Source: Burkholderiales bacterium
GTDB taxonomy: Bacteria; Pseudomonadota; Gammaproteobacteria; Burkholderiales; SG8-39
Assembly (NCBI GenBank): GCA_027493935.1
Contig: JAOSJV010000010.1
Span: 124,001 to 188,000, forward strand
Direction: 5' to 3'
Length of the DNA: 64,000 nt
Shown here: positions 1 to 11,409 of the stretch, piece after piece
Numbering within the stretch: position 1 is the first letter of the stretch
How the letters are laid out: each line of letters opens with the position of its first letter
Translations under genes and position numbers: made by a program
Notes under the pieces: generated by a model
Seen by the model: the letters and a program-made list of their open reading frames with translations, nothing else
Database searches by the model: none
What the model was told of the DNA's origin: nothing

Positions 1-2
1 GC

Positions 3-125
3 GAGCTCGCCGCGCAGCCGCGCACCGCGCTGATGGTGCGCAACCTCGCGCGGCTTTCCGCGGCCGAGCGGGGCGCGATCCGCAGGCATGCGCGGTCGCT
101 GCTCGCCGACCTCGAAGCGCTCTGA
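3..125 (+). CDS. C-terminal fragment of an unidentified protein
   Basis: An open frame enters from the left edge and stops at TGA 123-125. The 40 residues seen are rich in Ala, Leu and Arg and end in LLADLEAL, as in a terminal helix. No motif is present, so I do not recognise the family. It converges on the UvrA gene with only six bases between the two stops. Confidence 0.5.
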   Translation, partial: ELAAQPRTALMVRNLARLSAAERGAIRRHARSLLADLEAL

Positions 126-131
126 TCAGTT

Positions 132-3100
132 CTAGCGCTGCGCGGCGCGCGCCGGAGCGCCGGTCTCGGCGGCGCCACGCTCGCGCAGGAAGCGCGCCAG
201 GAACTCGGCGGTGTGCGAGCGGCGCCGCGCGGCGGCGATCTCCTCGGGCGGTCCCTGCGCGACGATGCGGCCGCCCGCCGCGCCGCCCTCCGGTCCGAGA
301 TCGATCACCCAGTCCGCCTCGGCGATCACGTCGAGATCGTGCTCGATCACGACCACGCTGTTGCCGGCGTCGACCAGCCGGTGCACCACGCGGATCAGCC
401 GCTCGACGTCGGCCATGTGCAGCCCGATGGTCGGCTCGTCGAGCACGTAGAGCGTCGTGCCGCGCGCGCCGGTCTCGAGTTCCACGCCGTGCTTGCGGAT
501 GCGCGCGGGCGCGCCCGGCCGGCTCTTGGCGAGCTCGGTCACGAGCTTGATGCGCTGCGCCTCGCCGCCGGAGAGCGTCGGGCTCGCCTGGCCGAGCGTG
601 AGATAGCCGAGGCCGACGTCCTGCAGCAGCGCAAGCGCGTGGTGGATCGCGGAATGCGCGGCGAAGAACTCGACCGCCTCCTCGACGCTCATCGCGAGCA
701 CCTCGGCGATCGACTTGTCACGATAGCGCACCGCGAGCGTCTCGTCGGTGAACCGCGCGCCGCCGCACACGTCGCACCGCACCTTGACGTCGGGCAGGAA
801 GCTCATCTCGACGGTCTTCGCGCCCTGCCCCTCGCACGCGACGCAGCGCCCGCCGGCGACGTTGAACGAGAAGCGGCTCGGCGTGTAGCCGCGCAGGCGC
901 GCCTCCGGCGTGCCGGCGAAGAGCCGCCGGATGTCGTCCCAGAAGCCGACGTAGGTCGCCGGGCACGAGCGCGGCGTCTTGCCGATCGGCGTCTGGTCGA
1001 CCTCCAGCACGCGCGTCACCGCCGCCCAGCCCCTCAGCACGCGGCACCCGCGCAGCGGCACCTTCCTGCCGCGCTTCGCGGCGACGAGCGCGCGCGCAGG
1101 TTGTCGTGCAGCACGTCGCGCACCAGCGTGCTCTTGCCACTGCCGGACACGCCCGTGACACAGACGAGCCGCCCGAGCGGGATCTCGACCCGCAGGTCTG
1201 CCAGGTTGTGCAGCTTCGCCCCCACGATCTCGAGGTACGCCGTGCCACCGCGGCCGGGAGACGTCGGCCGCCGCTCGCCCAGCACCGGATGGCCGAGCGG
1301 CTGCGCGAGCGCGCGGCCGGTCAGCGAGTCGGGCGCGCGCATCAGGTCCTCGAGGGTGCCTGCGGCGACCACCCGGCCGCCGCGCACGCCAGCGCCAGGG
1401 CCGAGGTCGATCAGGTGCTCGGCGCGCCGGATCGTCTCCTCGTCGTGCTCCACCACCACCACCGCATTGCCCTTGCCGCGCAGCTCGGCGAGGGTGTCGA
1501 GCAGGCGCGCGTTGTCGTGCGGGTGCAGACCGATGGTGGGCTCGTCGAGGATGTAGCACACGCCGCGCAGGTTCGAGCCGAGCTGCGCCGCAAGGCGGAT
1601 GCGCTGCGCCTCGCCGCCCGAAAGCGTCGGCGCGCCGCGGTCGAGCGAGAGGTAAGCGAGCCCGACCTGGGCGAGGAACGCGAGCCGCGCGCCGAGCTCG
1701 GCGAGGATGTCGCGCGCGATCTCGCCCTCGCGGCCGGAGAGCCTGAGCCGCCGGAAGTACTCCCGCGCCTCGGCCACCGAGAGCCGGGTGAGCTCGGCGA
1801 TCGTCCGGTCGCGGAAGCGCACCGCGAGCGCGGTCTGGTTCAGGCGCCGGCCCTCGCACGCCGGACAGGGCTTCGCCTCGCCCTCCCACCACTCGTTCCA
1901 CCAGATCTCCTCGCCGGTCTGCTCGGCGTCGAACCCGGCGAGCTCGAGTTCGGTCCCGTAGCAGCGCGCGCACCAGCCGTGCTTCGAGTTGAACGAGAAG
2001 AGCCGCGGGTCGGGCTCCGGGAAGCTGCGGCTGCAGCGCGGGCAGGCGCGCTTGGTGGAGAAGACCTGCACCGTGCCCGCGCCGGTTGTTGCGCCACGCC
2101 CGCCCCGCACCGTGCGGGCAACGCGCTTCGCCGCCGCGCCGTTCGCCCGCCGCCCGTGGGGGCGCGTCGTCCGCGATCATGACCGTGCCCTTCCCGTAGG
2201 CGATCGCCTCGGCGACGAGCGCGCGGATCGCGCGCTCGCCCGCCGCCGGACCTCGAGCGCGCCGACCGGCAGCTCGATGTCGTGCTCCTTGAAGCGCGCG
2301 AGTCGCGGCCAGCTCGCGGTCGCGACCGGCGATCCGTCGACGCGCAGGTGCGCGAAGCCCTTGGCTGCCGCCCACTTGGCGAGATCGGTGTAGTAGCCCT
2401 TGCGCGCGACCACCAGCGGCGCGAGCACCTCGACGCGCCGGCCGCGATAATCGCGCAGGATCTTGGCGACGATCGACTCGAGCGTCTGCGGCTCGATCGG
2501 GATCGCGCAGTCGGGGCAGTGCTGCATGCCGAGCTTCACGAAGAGCAGGCGCAGGAAGTGGTAGAGCTCGGTCACGGTGGCGACCGTGCTCTTGCGCCCG
2601 CCGCGGCTCGTGCGCTGCTCGATCGCCACCGTCGGGGGATGCCGTAGATCGCGTCCACCTCGGGGCGCGCGGCCGGCTGCACGAACTGCCGCGCGTAGGC
2701 GTTCAGCGACTCGAGGTAGCGCCGCTGGCCCTCGGCGAAGAGGATGTCGAACGCCACCGTGCTCTTGCCGCTGCCGGATACGCCGGTGATGACGGTGAAC
2801 CGGTCGCGCGGGATGTGGACGTCGATGTTCTTGAGGTTGTGCTCGCGGGCGTTGTGGATCCTTATCGTGCGCGCAGCGCTGCGCACTGGGTGCAGGCGCG
2901 GGGCGCTCGCCTCGGCTGCGTGCGGCGCCGCCTGCGCCGCCCCACGGGCGAGCGCCGCCTCGTGGTCGCGCAGCGCCGCCCCGGTGTGGCTCGACGGGTG
3001 GCGCGAGACTTGCTGCGGCGTGCCGACGCACACCACTTCGCCGCCGCCGTCCCCGCCTTCGGGCCCGAGGTCGATGAGCCAATCGGCCGCGCGGATGACG

Positions 3101-5832
3101 TCCAGGTTGTGCTCGATCACCACCAGCGAGTGACCGGCCTTGAGCAGGCGGCGGAACGCCTGCAGCAGCTTCGCGACGTCGTCGAAGTGCAGCCCGGTGG
3201 TCGGCTCGTCGAACAGGAACAGCGTGCCCGCGCCGCCCGCGGCCCCCGCGGTGAGGTTGCCGGCGAGCTTGAGGCGCTGCGCCTCGCCGCCCGAGAGCGT
3301 CGGCACCGGCTGGCCGAGCTGCATGTAGCCGAGGCCGACCGCCGAAAGCGGCTCGAGCCGCTTCAGGATCTCGGGCTCCCCGGCGAAGAACACCACCGCC
3401 TCGCTCACCGTCATCTCGAGGACCTCGGCGATCGACCTCGGCTGGCTGCCGCGCGGTGCGCCCGGCGGCAGCCATTTCACCTCCAGCACATCGGCGCGGT
3501 AGCGCCGGCCGTTGCAGTCCGGGCAGCGCAGGTACACGTCGGAGAGGAACTGCATCTCGACGTGCTCGAAGCCGTTGCCGCCGCAGCCCGGGCAGCGGCC
3601 GTTACCGGAGTTGAAGCTGAAGGTGCCCGCGGTGTAGCCGCGCTCGCTGGCCGCCGGCTCCTCGGCGAAGAGCCGGCGGATGCCGTCGAGCGCGCCGACG
3701 TAGCTCGCCGGGTTCGACCGCGTCGTCTTGCCGATCGGCGACTGGTCGATCAGCACGGCCTGCGCCACGTTCTCGTGGCCGCGGATCGCGCGGTGCCGGC
3801 CAGGTACGTCCTCCGGGCGGCCCTTCAGCTTCGCGAGGCCGCGGTACAGCACCTCCTCCACCAGCGTGGATTTCCCCGAGCCCGAAACCCCGGTGACGCA
3901 CACGAAGTGCCCGAGAGGAATCCTGACGTCGATGCCACGGAGATTGTGCTCGGCCGCGCCTTGCACCTCGAGCCAGGCGTCCACCGCGATGCCGTCGCTG
4001 CCGGCGGTGCGCGCGCGGTCCGATACCATCTTCTCGCCGCGCAGGTACTGTGCGGTGAGCGATGTTCCCGAGCGCAGCAGCGCGTCCGGCGGCCCGAAGA
4101 ACACCACCTCGCCGCCGCGCTCGCCGGGCCCGGGCCCGAGGTCGAGGATGCGGTCGGCCGCGAGCATGAGCTGCGGATCGTGCTCGACCACCACGAGCGA
4201 GTTGCCCGCGTCGCGCAGCCGCGCGAGCACACCGACGATGCGCCGCACGTCGCGCGGGTGCAGACCGATCGACGGTTCGTCGAGCACGAAGAGCGTGTTC
4301 ACCAGCGAGGTGCCGAGCGCGGTGGTGAGGTTGATGCGCTGTACCTCGCCGCCGGAGAGCGTGCGCGACTGGCGGTCGAGCGTGAGGTAGCCGAGGCCCA
4401 CCTCGACGAGGTAGCCGAGACGCGTGCGGATCTCGCCGACCAGGAGCTCGGTCGCCTCGTCGAGCGGCGCCGGCAGCGTCACGTCGTCGAAGAACGCGCG
4501 GCAGCGCTCGATCGGCAGCATCATCACGTCGTGGAGCGTGAGGCCGGGGAGCCGCGCGAACGCCGCCTCCGGCATGTCGATGCCGGCCGGGCGGAAGCGC
4601 GCCTCGTGCGCGACCGCGCGGTCGGCGCACGCGTGCGAGCCGAGCCGGTAGAGCAGCCCGTCGAGCTTGAGCCGGGCGCCGCCGCACGCGCTGCAGGTCG
4701 TGTACGCGCGGTACTTCGACAGGAGCACGCGAATGTGCATCTTGTAGCTCTTGGTCTCGAGCCAGTCGAAGAACCGCCTCGCGCCGTACCAGACCTTCTT
4801 CTCCCACGCGCCTTCGCCCTCGATCACCCAGCGGCGGTGGCTCTCGGAAAGCTCGCGCCACGGTACGTCGATCGGCACGCGCCGCTTGGCGGCGAACTTC
4901 ATCAGGTCGTCCTGGCACTCCCGGTAGCTCTGGGTCTGCCACGGGCGCACCGCGCCCGCGGCGAGCGTCTTCGACTCGTCCGGGACCACGAGCCCGTAGT
5001 CGATTCCCATCGTGCGGCCGAAGCCGCGGCAGGCGTCGCACGCCCCGAGCGGCGAGTTGAACGAGAACATGCTCGGCACCGGCTCGCGGTAGTGCAGGTC
5101 GCAATCCGGGCAGTGGAGATCGGTCGAGAAGCGCAGCGGCGCGCCCTCGCCTTCGGCCGGCTGCACGGCTGCGCGGCCGGCGCCGACGCGGAAAGCCGCC
5201 TCGAGATCCTCGGTCAGCCGGCTGCGGTTCCCGGGGGCGATCCGCACCCGGTCCTGCAGCACCTCGATCGTCGCTCCGCGGCGGGCGTGGATGCGCGCGT
5301 ACCCCTGCCGCTCGAGCAGCGCCAGGATTTCCTGCTCGTCGAAGTTCGCCGGCACCGTCACCGGGAAGGTGACGAGCGCCGGCCGACCGGCGAGGTCTTC
5401 GCGCGCGAGCAGGTGCTCGCAGACCGACTGCGGCGTATCGCGCGTGACCTTGCGCCCGCAGCCGCGGCAGTACAGCTCGGCCGCGCGCGCGAAGAGGAGC
5501 TTCAGATGGTCGGCAAGCTCGGTCATGGTGCCGACCGTCGAGCGCGAGGTGCGCACCGGGTTCGTCTGGTCGATCGCGATCGCCGGCGGAATGCCCTCGA
5601 TGCGATCGACGCGCGGCTTGTCCATCCGGTCGAGGAACTGGCGCGCGTAGGGCGAGAACGTCTCCACGTAGCGGCGCTGTCCCTCGGCGTAGATCGTGTC
5701 GAACGCGAGCGAGGACTTGCCGGAGCCGGACACGCCGGTCACGACGACGAGCTCGTGCAGCGGGATCTCGAGGTCGAGGTCCTTCAGATTGTTCTGGCGG
5801 GCGCCGCCGACGAGCATGAAGGCCTGATCCAT
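132..5832 (-). CDS. uvrA: Tandem double-length UvrA excinuclease subunit, frameshifted
   Basis: UvrA is the ATP-dependent DNA damage sensor of nucleotide excision repair. This gene encodes two UvrA copies head to tail, about 1,900 residues. Four P-loops (GVSGSGKS) lie near 5735, 3880, 2775 and 1140, and four ABC signatures (LSGGE.QR) near 4360, 3290, 1615 and 575. Many CxxC pairs of the zinc modules are present in both halves. The join is near 2860, where a fresh UvrA-like start ([14 protein letters not shown]) follows an Ala-rich linker. I start at ATG 5832 ([10 protein letters not shown]), because the longer frame upstream is not UvrA-like. The reading frame breaks near 2636, 2256, 2160 and 1085, two of these in runs of five G. 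Since all motifs survive on both sides, I infer sequencing indels. Double UvrA proteins are known in proteobacteria. Confidence 0.85.
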
Positions 5833-5932
5833 ACGGCGCGAGGGATTGCGCGTGGTGGAGCCGGACGAAACTGCGAATCTTACCGCGCCCGCGAGGCCGC
5901 CGCGCACGGCGGCCTGCAGGCCCGGTTCGCGC

Positions 5933-8429
5933 TCACACCGCCTCGCGCAGCGCGAGCGTCGGCGGTTGCCTGAGCACGGCGCGCGTGCCCATCCAGGCAT
6001 TCAGCGCGACGCTGGCGATCCCGAGCGCCGGCCCGGCGAGCCAGATCCAGCCGCCAAACGCATACGGGAACTGGAACACGCGCTCGGCGAGCACGTAGCC
6101 GATGCCGAACGCCGAGACCGACGCGAGCACACCCGCCACGAGCCCGAGCGCGAGGAACTCGGCCTGCTGGGCGCGGGCGACCTGGGCGCGCGCCGCGCCG
6201 AGCGCTCGCATCACCGCGGCCTCCTGCAGCCGCTCGTCCCGGGTCGCAAGCAGCGCGGCGTAGAGCACCAGCACCCCGGCGGCGAGGGCGAACAGGAACA
6301 CGAGCTGCACCGCGTTGATCACCTGGTTCATGATCGTGAGCGCCTGCTGCAGGATCGCGCTCGTGTCCACCACCGTCAGGTTCGGGAAACGCTGCACCAG
6401 CCGGTTCATCGCACCGGCGGCACGCTCGGGCACGTAGAAGCTCGTGATGTAGCTCGTCGGGTGACTCGCGAGCAGCGCGGGCGTGGTGATCACGAAGAAG
6501 TTGACCCGCATCGAGTCCCAGTCGAGCTCGCGCAGGTTCGTGACCGGCGCGGTGAACTCGCGGCCTGCGACCGACCAGGTAAGCCGGTCGGCGAGCTTGA
6601 TGTCCAGTTGCCGCGCGATGCCCGTCTCGAACGAAAGCGCGCCCCCGGACAGCGCCTCGGCGTCGAACCAGCGGCCCGAGGTGACCCGGTTGTGGCCCGG
6701 CAGCGCGTCCATGAACGAGAGGTTGAACTCGCGCTCGACCAGCCGCTTGGTGCGCTGGTCGTCGTAGGCTTCCGCGCTCACCGTCTTGCCGTTGATCGCG
6801 ACCAGCCTGCCGCGCACCATCGGATAGGTGGTCGGCGCCGGCAGCCGCTCCTCGGCGAAGTAGGCCGCAAGCGGCGCGCGCTGCTCCGGCTGGATGTTCA
6901 GGATGAAGCGGTTGGGCGCATCGGTCGGGATCTTGGCGCGCCAGGCTTCGAGCAGGTCCGCGCGCGTGAAGGTGAGGAGCAGGATCGCTGTGAGGCCCAG
7001 CGCGAGGCCGATCACCTGCACGGTGTTGCCGAGGGCGCGGCGCCGCAGGCTCGCCAGACCGTACCGCCAGGCCGGGCCGGCGTACGCGCCGTAGCGGGCG
7101 ATGATCCGGATCATCGCGTAGCCGATCGCGCCGGACACCGCGGTCGCCGCGAGGAAGCCGCCGATCACGTAGCCCGCGAGCAGCACGCTGCCGGCCTGCC
7201 ACAGGACGAGCGCGGAAAACGCGGCGAGCCCGGCGCCGTAGGCGGCGAGCGCACCGCGCCTCGGCGGCCCGGCATCGCGCCGGATCACCCGCAGTGCCGG
7301 CACGTCGCGCAGCTGCAGGAGCGGCGGCAGCGCGAAGCCGAGCAGGATCACGATGCCGGTGCCGAATCCCTGCAGCGCGGGCCGCCACGAGGGCGCGGGA
7401 AGCTGCACCGCGACGAGCTTGCCGAGCCAGAGCTCGATCAGGCTCTGCACGCCGAACCCGATCGTGCAGCCTGCGATGCTCGCCGCGACCCCGAGCGCCG
7501 CGAACTCCCAGGCAAAGAGCGACACGAGGCGCCGCTGCGTCGCGCCCAGGCAGCGCATGACGGCGTAGCCGTCGAGATGCCGGCGCGTGTAGCGGCGCGT
7601 CGAGAGCGCGATCGCGACGGCGGCAAGGATCACCGCGAGAAGCGCGGTGAGGCCGATGAACTGCTCGCCGCGCTCGATCGACGCGCGCGCCTCGGGCCGC
7701 GCGTTCTCGAGCGTCTCGATGCGCTGCCCGGGCTCGAGGCGCGGCTTCACCCAGCGTTCGAACCCGCCGACCGCATCGGGTGCGCCGGCCGCCAGCAGAT
7801 AGTAGTAGATGCGGCTTCCGGTCTGGACGAGCCCGGTCGCAGGGACATCGGCGCGGCTCATCAGCACGCGCGGCGCGAGGTTGAAGAAGCTCGCCCCGCG
7901 GTCGGGTTCGAGCGTCAGCACCGCGGCGACTCTCAGGCGCGCGTCGCCGAGCTCGATCGCGTCGCCGACCTCGACGCCGAGCAGTCCGGAAGAGCCGCTC
8001 GTCGAGCCAGACCGTCCCCGGCTCCGGGCCGCGCTCGGTCGGCCGGTCCGGCGCGTTCGGCGCATCGGCGATGCGCATGCGCCCGCGCAGCGGGTAGTTC
8101 CCGGTCACCGCCTTCACGCCGGTGAGGTGGGCCGCCTCGCCGTGGCGCGTCATGCTGATGAACCAGGTCGCCTCCGCGCGTGCGAGCCCGCGCCGCGCGA
8201 TCTCCTCGCGCACCGCTTCGGGCCAGGGGTGGTCGGCGACGAGGAGCACGTCGCCGCCGAGCAGCTGGTGCGCGTCGCGCACCAGCCCCTGCCGCACGCG
8301 GTCGGCGAAGAAGGCGACGCTCGTGACCGCGCTCACCGCGACCACCAGCGCGAGCGCTAGAATGCGCAGCTCGCCGGCGCGCCAGTCGCGCGCGAGCATG
8401 CGCAGCGGAAGTGCGAACCTGACCGGCAT
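5933..8429 (-). CDS. ABC exporter permease, FtsX/YbbP family, frameshifted
   Basis: This is a large inner-membrane permease of the MacB/FtsX type, about 830 residues, the usual length for E. coli YbbP. It opens with an Arg-rich stretch and a membrane segment (LALALVVAVSAVTSVAFF). A periplasmic domain, a central membrane bundle and a C-terminal FtsX bundle (VFLFALAAGVLVLYAALLATRD) follow. It lies 22 bases downstream of the matching ATPase gene, so the two likely form one exporter acting on envelope lipids or lipoproteins; the substrate is unknown. The frame breaks near 7993, between LDERLF and GLLGVEVGD. An alternative start at 8483 would overlap the ATPase gene. Confidence 0.8.
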
Positions 8430-8451
8430 CGGCTTCAGCGCCCGGGTCGCC

Positions 8452-9147
8452 TCATGCGCCCGCGCCGTTGACGATGCGTCCACCGGCGAGCCGGATCGAG
8501 CGCCCGCAGCGCCGCGCGAGCATCTCGTCGTGCGTCACCAGCAGCAGCGTGGTGCCGCGCTCGGCGTTCAGCGCGAACAGGAGATCGATGATGCCCGCGC
8601 CGGTTGCGGCGTCGAGGTTTCCGGTCGGCTCGTCGGCGAGCAGGAGCTGCGGCTGCACGACGAACGCACGCGCCAGCGCGACGCGCTGCTGCTCGCCGCC
8701 GGAGAGCGTCTTCGGGTAGTGCGCCAGCCGGTCCGCCAGCCCGACGCGTTCCAGCATCGCGGTCGCGGCGGCGCGCGCGTCGGCGCGCTCGGCGAGCTCG
8801 AGCGGGAGCATCACGTTCTCGAGCGCGGTCAGCGCCGGCAGCAGATGGAACGACTGGAACACGAACCCGAGCAGCCGTGCGCGCAGCGCCGCGCGGCCAT
8901 CCTCGTCGAGCGCGAAGAGCGCGGTGCCGGCGAGCTCGACCGCGCCGCTCGAGGGCGTGTCGAGCCCGGCGAGCAGCCCGAGCAGCGTCGACTTGCCCGA
9001 ACCGGAGGCGCCGACGACCGCCACCGCCTCGCCCGGCATGACCTCGAGGTCGATATCCTGCAGAATGGCGAGCACGGCCGCGCCGCTCGGCACGACCTTG
9101 GACAGGCCGGTCGCTCTCACGATCGGCGCATCGGATGACTTGTACAT
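8452..9147 (-). CDS. ybbA: ABC exporter ATP-binding protein, YbbA/LolD type
   Basis: This 231-residue ATPase has Walker A GASGSGKST near residue 46, the signature LSGGEQQRVALARA, Walker B LLLADEPTGNLD and the switch His in LLVTHDE. The PTGNLD form is typical of LolD/MacB/YbbA ATPases that drive FtsX-like permeases. The permease gene follows directly on the same strand. The chosen start ATG 9147 overlaps the start codon of the divergent esterase gene; a longer start at 9210 is possible but its extra N-terminus is not family-like. In E. coli, ybbA and tesA are also divergent neighbours. Confidence 0.88.
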   Translation of the reverse strand: MYKSSDAPIVRATGLSKVVPSGAAVLAILQDIDLEVMPGEAVAVVGASGSGKSTLLGLLAGLDTPSSGAVELAGTALFALDEDGRAALRARLLGFVFQSFHLLPALTALENVMLPLELAERADARAAATAMLERVGLADRLAHYPKTLSGGEQQRVALARAFVVQPQLLLADEPTGNLDAATGAGIIDLLFALNAERGTTLLLVTHDEMLARRCGRSIRLAGGRIVNGAGA

Positions 9148-9790
9148 GCTGAAGAAAGTTCTGCTCGTCCTGCTCTTAGCGTGGTGCCCCTCCGCCGCGG
9201 CCGGAACCATACTGGTCTTCGGCGACAGCCTCGCCGCGGCCTACGGCATCGGCGCGGGCGAAGGCTGGGTGACGCTGCTCGAGCAGCGGCTGCGCGAGAA
9301 AGATTTCGATTATACCGTCGCCAACGCGAGCATCAGCGGCGAGACCACGAGCGGCGGCGCCGCCCGCATCGAGGAGGCGGTGCGCCGCACCCAGCCTTCG
9401 ATCGTGATTCTCGCGCTTGGTTCCAACGACGGGCTGCGCGGCCTGCCGGTGGCGCAGATGAAGGAGAACCTCGCGCGCATGGTCCGCGTCGCGAAGTCCG
9501 GCGGCAGCCGCGTGCTGCTGATCGGCAACCGGATGCCGCCGAACTACGGGCGCAAGTACACCGAGGAGTTCGAGCAGGCGTTCGCCGAGGTGGCGAAGGC
9601 CCAGCGCGTGCCGCTGGTGCCCTTCATGCTCCAGGGCGTCGCCGGCAACCGCGCATACTTCCTCGCGGATAACCTGCATCCCACGGCCGCGGCACAGCCG
9701 ATCATCCTCGAGACGGTGTGGCCGGGACTCGCACCGCTGCTCGACGCGAAGGGCGACGCGAAGGTCGGCGCGCGGGCGCGCGCGCGCTGA
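9146..9790 (+). CDS. tesA: Periplasmic SGNH esterase TesA (arylesterase/acyl-CoA thioesterase I)
   Basis: This is a 214-residue GDSL/SGNH hydrolase of the TesA type, acting on acyl esters or thioesters in the periplasm. A signal peptide (VLLVLLLAWCPSAAA) precedes the mature start. The nucleophile block FGDSLAAAYG has Ser at about residue 28. The oxyanion Asn block is LALGSNDGLRG, and the Asp-His pair sits in DNLHPTAAAQ near the C-terminus. The start ATG 9146 sits right at the signal peptide and overlaps the start codon of the divergent ABC ATPase gene. Confidence 0.9.
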   Translation: MLKKVLLVLLLAWCPSAAAGTILVFGDSLAAAYGIGAGEGWVTLLEQRLREKDFDYTVANASISGETTSGGAARIEEAVRRTQPSIVILALGSNDGLRGLPVAQMKENLARMVRVAKSGGSRVLLIGNRMPPNYGRKYTEEFEQAFAEVAKAQRVPLVPFMLQGVAGNRAYFLADNLHPTAAAQPIILETVWPGLAPLLDAKGDAKVGARARAR

Positions 9791-9863
9791 GTGCGCCGCA
9801 GCCCGGCGTGCGTCCGGCGTGTAGAATCGGACGCATGCCGCAACGCGCCCGGGCGAGTCTCGC

Positions 9864-10937
9864 GTGAAGTTTCCCGATACGGCGTCGATCGCTCAGGCAG
9901 ATCTCTTCGACGAGGTGATCGACGTGCGCTCGCCCGCCGAGTACGCGGAGGACCACGTGCCCGGAGCGCTGAACCGCCCGGTGCTCGACGACGCCGAGCG
10001 GGCCGAGGTCGGCACCCTCTACAAGCAGGTATCGCCGTTCGCGTCCAAGCGCCGCGGCGCCGCGCTCGTCGCGTGCAATATCGCGCGGCATCTGGAGGAG
10101 AGCTTCGCGCAAAAGGACCGCGCCTGGCGCCCGCTCGTCTACTGCTGGCGCGGCGGCAAGCGCTCGGGCGCGATGGTGCACGTGCTGCGCGAGGTCGGCT
10201 GGCAGGCCGCGCAGCTCGAAGGCGGCTACAAGGCCTTCCGCCGCGAGGTGGTCGCGAGCCTCGCGACCCTGCCCGCGGCGTTTCGCTACCTCGTCCTGTG
10301 CGGCGAGACCGGAAGCGCGAAGAGCCGGCTGCTCGAGGCGCTCGCGGCGGCCGGCGCGCAGGCGCTCGACCTCGAGGGCCTCGCGCGGCACCGGGGCTCG
10401 GTGCTCGGCCGGCTGCCCGGCGAGCCGCAGCCCGCGCAGAAGATGTTCGAGACGCGCGTGTGGCACGCGTTGCGGCGCTTCGACCCCGCACGGCCGGTGT
10501 TCGTGGAGGCCGAGAGCAAGAAGATCGGCGAGGTCCAGGTGCCCGAGGGCCTGATCCAGCGCATGCGCGCGTCCGACTGCGTGCGGATCGCGGCGCCGGT
10601 CGCCGAGCGCGTGCGCTTTCTGCTCGCGGAGTACGGCCACTTTCTCGGCAACCCGATCGCGCTCAAGGCGCAGCTCGACTGCCTTGCCGGATTGCACGGC
10701 AACGACACCGTGCACGCGTGGCAGGCGCTCGCCGACCGCGGCGCTTGGGCCGAGCTCGTCGGCGAGCTGCTCGCGAGCCACTACGATCCGGCCTACCGGC
10801 GCTCGACCGACAAGAACTTCCCGCGGCTCGCCGAGGCGCGCGTGCTCGACTTGCCGAGCCTCGCGCCGGATGCGATCCGCCGCGCCGCCGAGACGCTGAT
10901 CGCCGAGGCCGCGCGCGAGGCGGCGGCGATCGTGTAG
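9864..10937 (+). CDS. selU: tRNA 2-selenouridine synthase (SelU/MnmH)
   Basis: SelU replaces the sulfur of 2-thiouridine at the tRNA wobble position with selenium, via a geranylated intermediate. The 357-residue protein has an N-terminal rhodanese domain with DVRSPAEY near residue 20 and the catalytic-loop motif YCWRGGKRSGAM, Cys at about 94. A P-loop domain with CGETGSAKS at about 150 follows. Length and domain order match the family. I chose GTG 9864 because the protein is complete from there. Its first bases overlap the stop of an 11-codon frame (ATG 9835, TGA 9865-9867), which might couple translation. A TAGAAT -10-like hexamer lies about 10 bases before that ATG. Confidence 0.9.
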   Translation: MKFPDTASIAQADLFDEVIDVRSPAEYAEDHVPGALNRPVLDDAERAEVGTLYKQVSPFASKRRGAALVACNIARHLEESFAQKDRAWRPLVYCWRGGKRSGAMVHVLREVGWQAAQLEGGYKAFRREVVASLATLPAAFRYLVLCGETGSAKSRLLEALAAAGAQALDLEGLARHRGSVLGRLPGEPQPAQKMFETRVWHALRRFDPARPVFVEAESKKIGEVQVPEGLIQRMRASDCVRIAAPVAERVRFLLAEYGHFLGNPIALKAQLDCLAGLHGNDTVHAWQALADRGAWAELVGELLASHYDPAYRRSTDKNFPRLAEARVLDLPSLAPDAIRRAAETLIAEAAREAAAIV

Positions 10938-11409
10938 CGCCCGGCGGCTCGTACGCTATCGACGCAGGCGGCGGCTGCGCACGCTCGGCGCCTGCAGCCG
11001 CTCTCCCTCCTCGCCGAGGAGGGTGCCGGCGAAGCCGGCGGGGTGGTGCGCGCACCTCGCGCACGCGTCGACAACTGCGCACGCTCGGCGCCTGCAGCCG
11101 CAAACGCCCTCCTACACACGGAGGAGCGAAGGGATCTCCCGCCCCTTCCCAGCCGGTTTGCGGCAACCAGTCGGCTTGCGACCGGCCGCCGCGCCCCCCA
11201 CCACGGACGGCGCGGCCGGAAGGCGCCGGGCGGACACAGCCGCCGACGCTGTCACCGCTGAACCGTGTAGGTGCGTTGTTGAACCACGCGCAGAGCGTGG
11301 CGTGTCAGCGGGTCGAGCCGGCGTGCGGCGCGGGCCTGCTCGACGCGCCTTCGGCGGCCCGACCGAACCGTGAGGTCGCGCTGCCGAAACTGGCCGGCGC
11401 TCCGAGGGG
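10938..11409 (+). repeat. Convergent intergenic region with a 27-bp direct repeat and hairpins
   Basis: No convincing gene lies between selU and the deacetylase gene. A perfect 27-bp direct repeat occupies 10975-11001 and 11075-11101, exactly 100 bases apart. Just after the first copy lies a perfect inverted repeat with 9-base arms (11005-11013 and 11015-11023). GCCGGC-GAA-GCCGGC follows at 11025-11039. A stem with 6-base arms, CCACGC and GCGTGG, lies at 11284-11300 near the deacetylase stop and could help end transcription from both sides. There is no T-run, so terminator function is only inferred. Confidence 0.6.

Noticed and set aside
213-2182. Long Arg-rich frames antisense to uvrA
   Set aside because: They mirror the UvrA codons on the other strand and show no family motif; high GC creates long antisense frames everywhere in the window.
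2815-5973. A 1,052-codon plus-strand frame
   Set aside because: It is fully antisense to the UvrA N-terminal copy, whose motifs are unmistakable.
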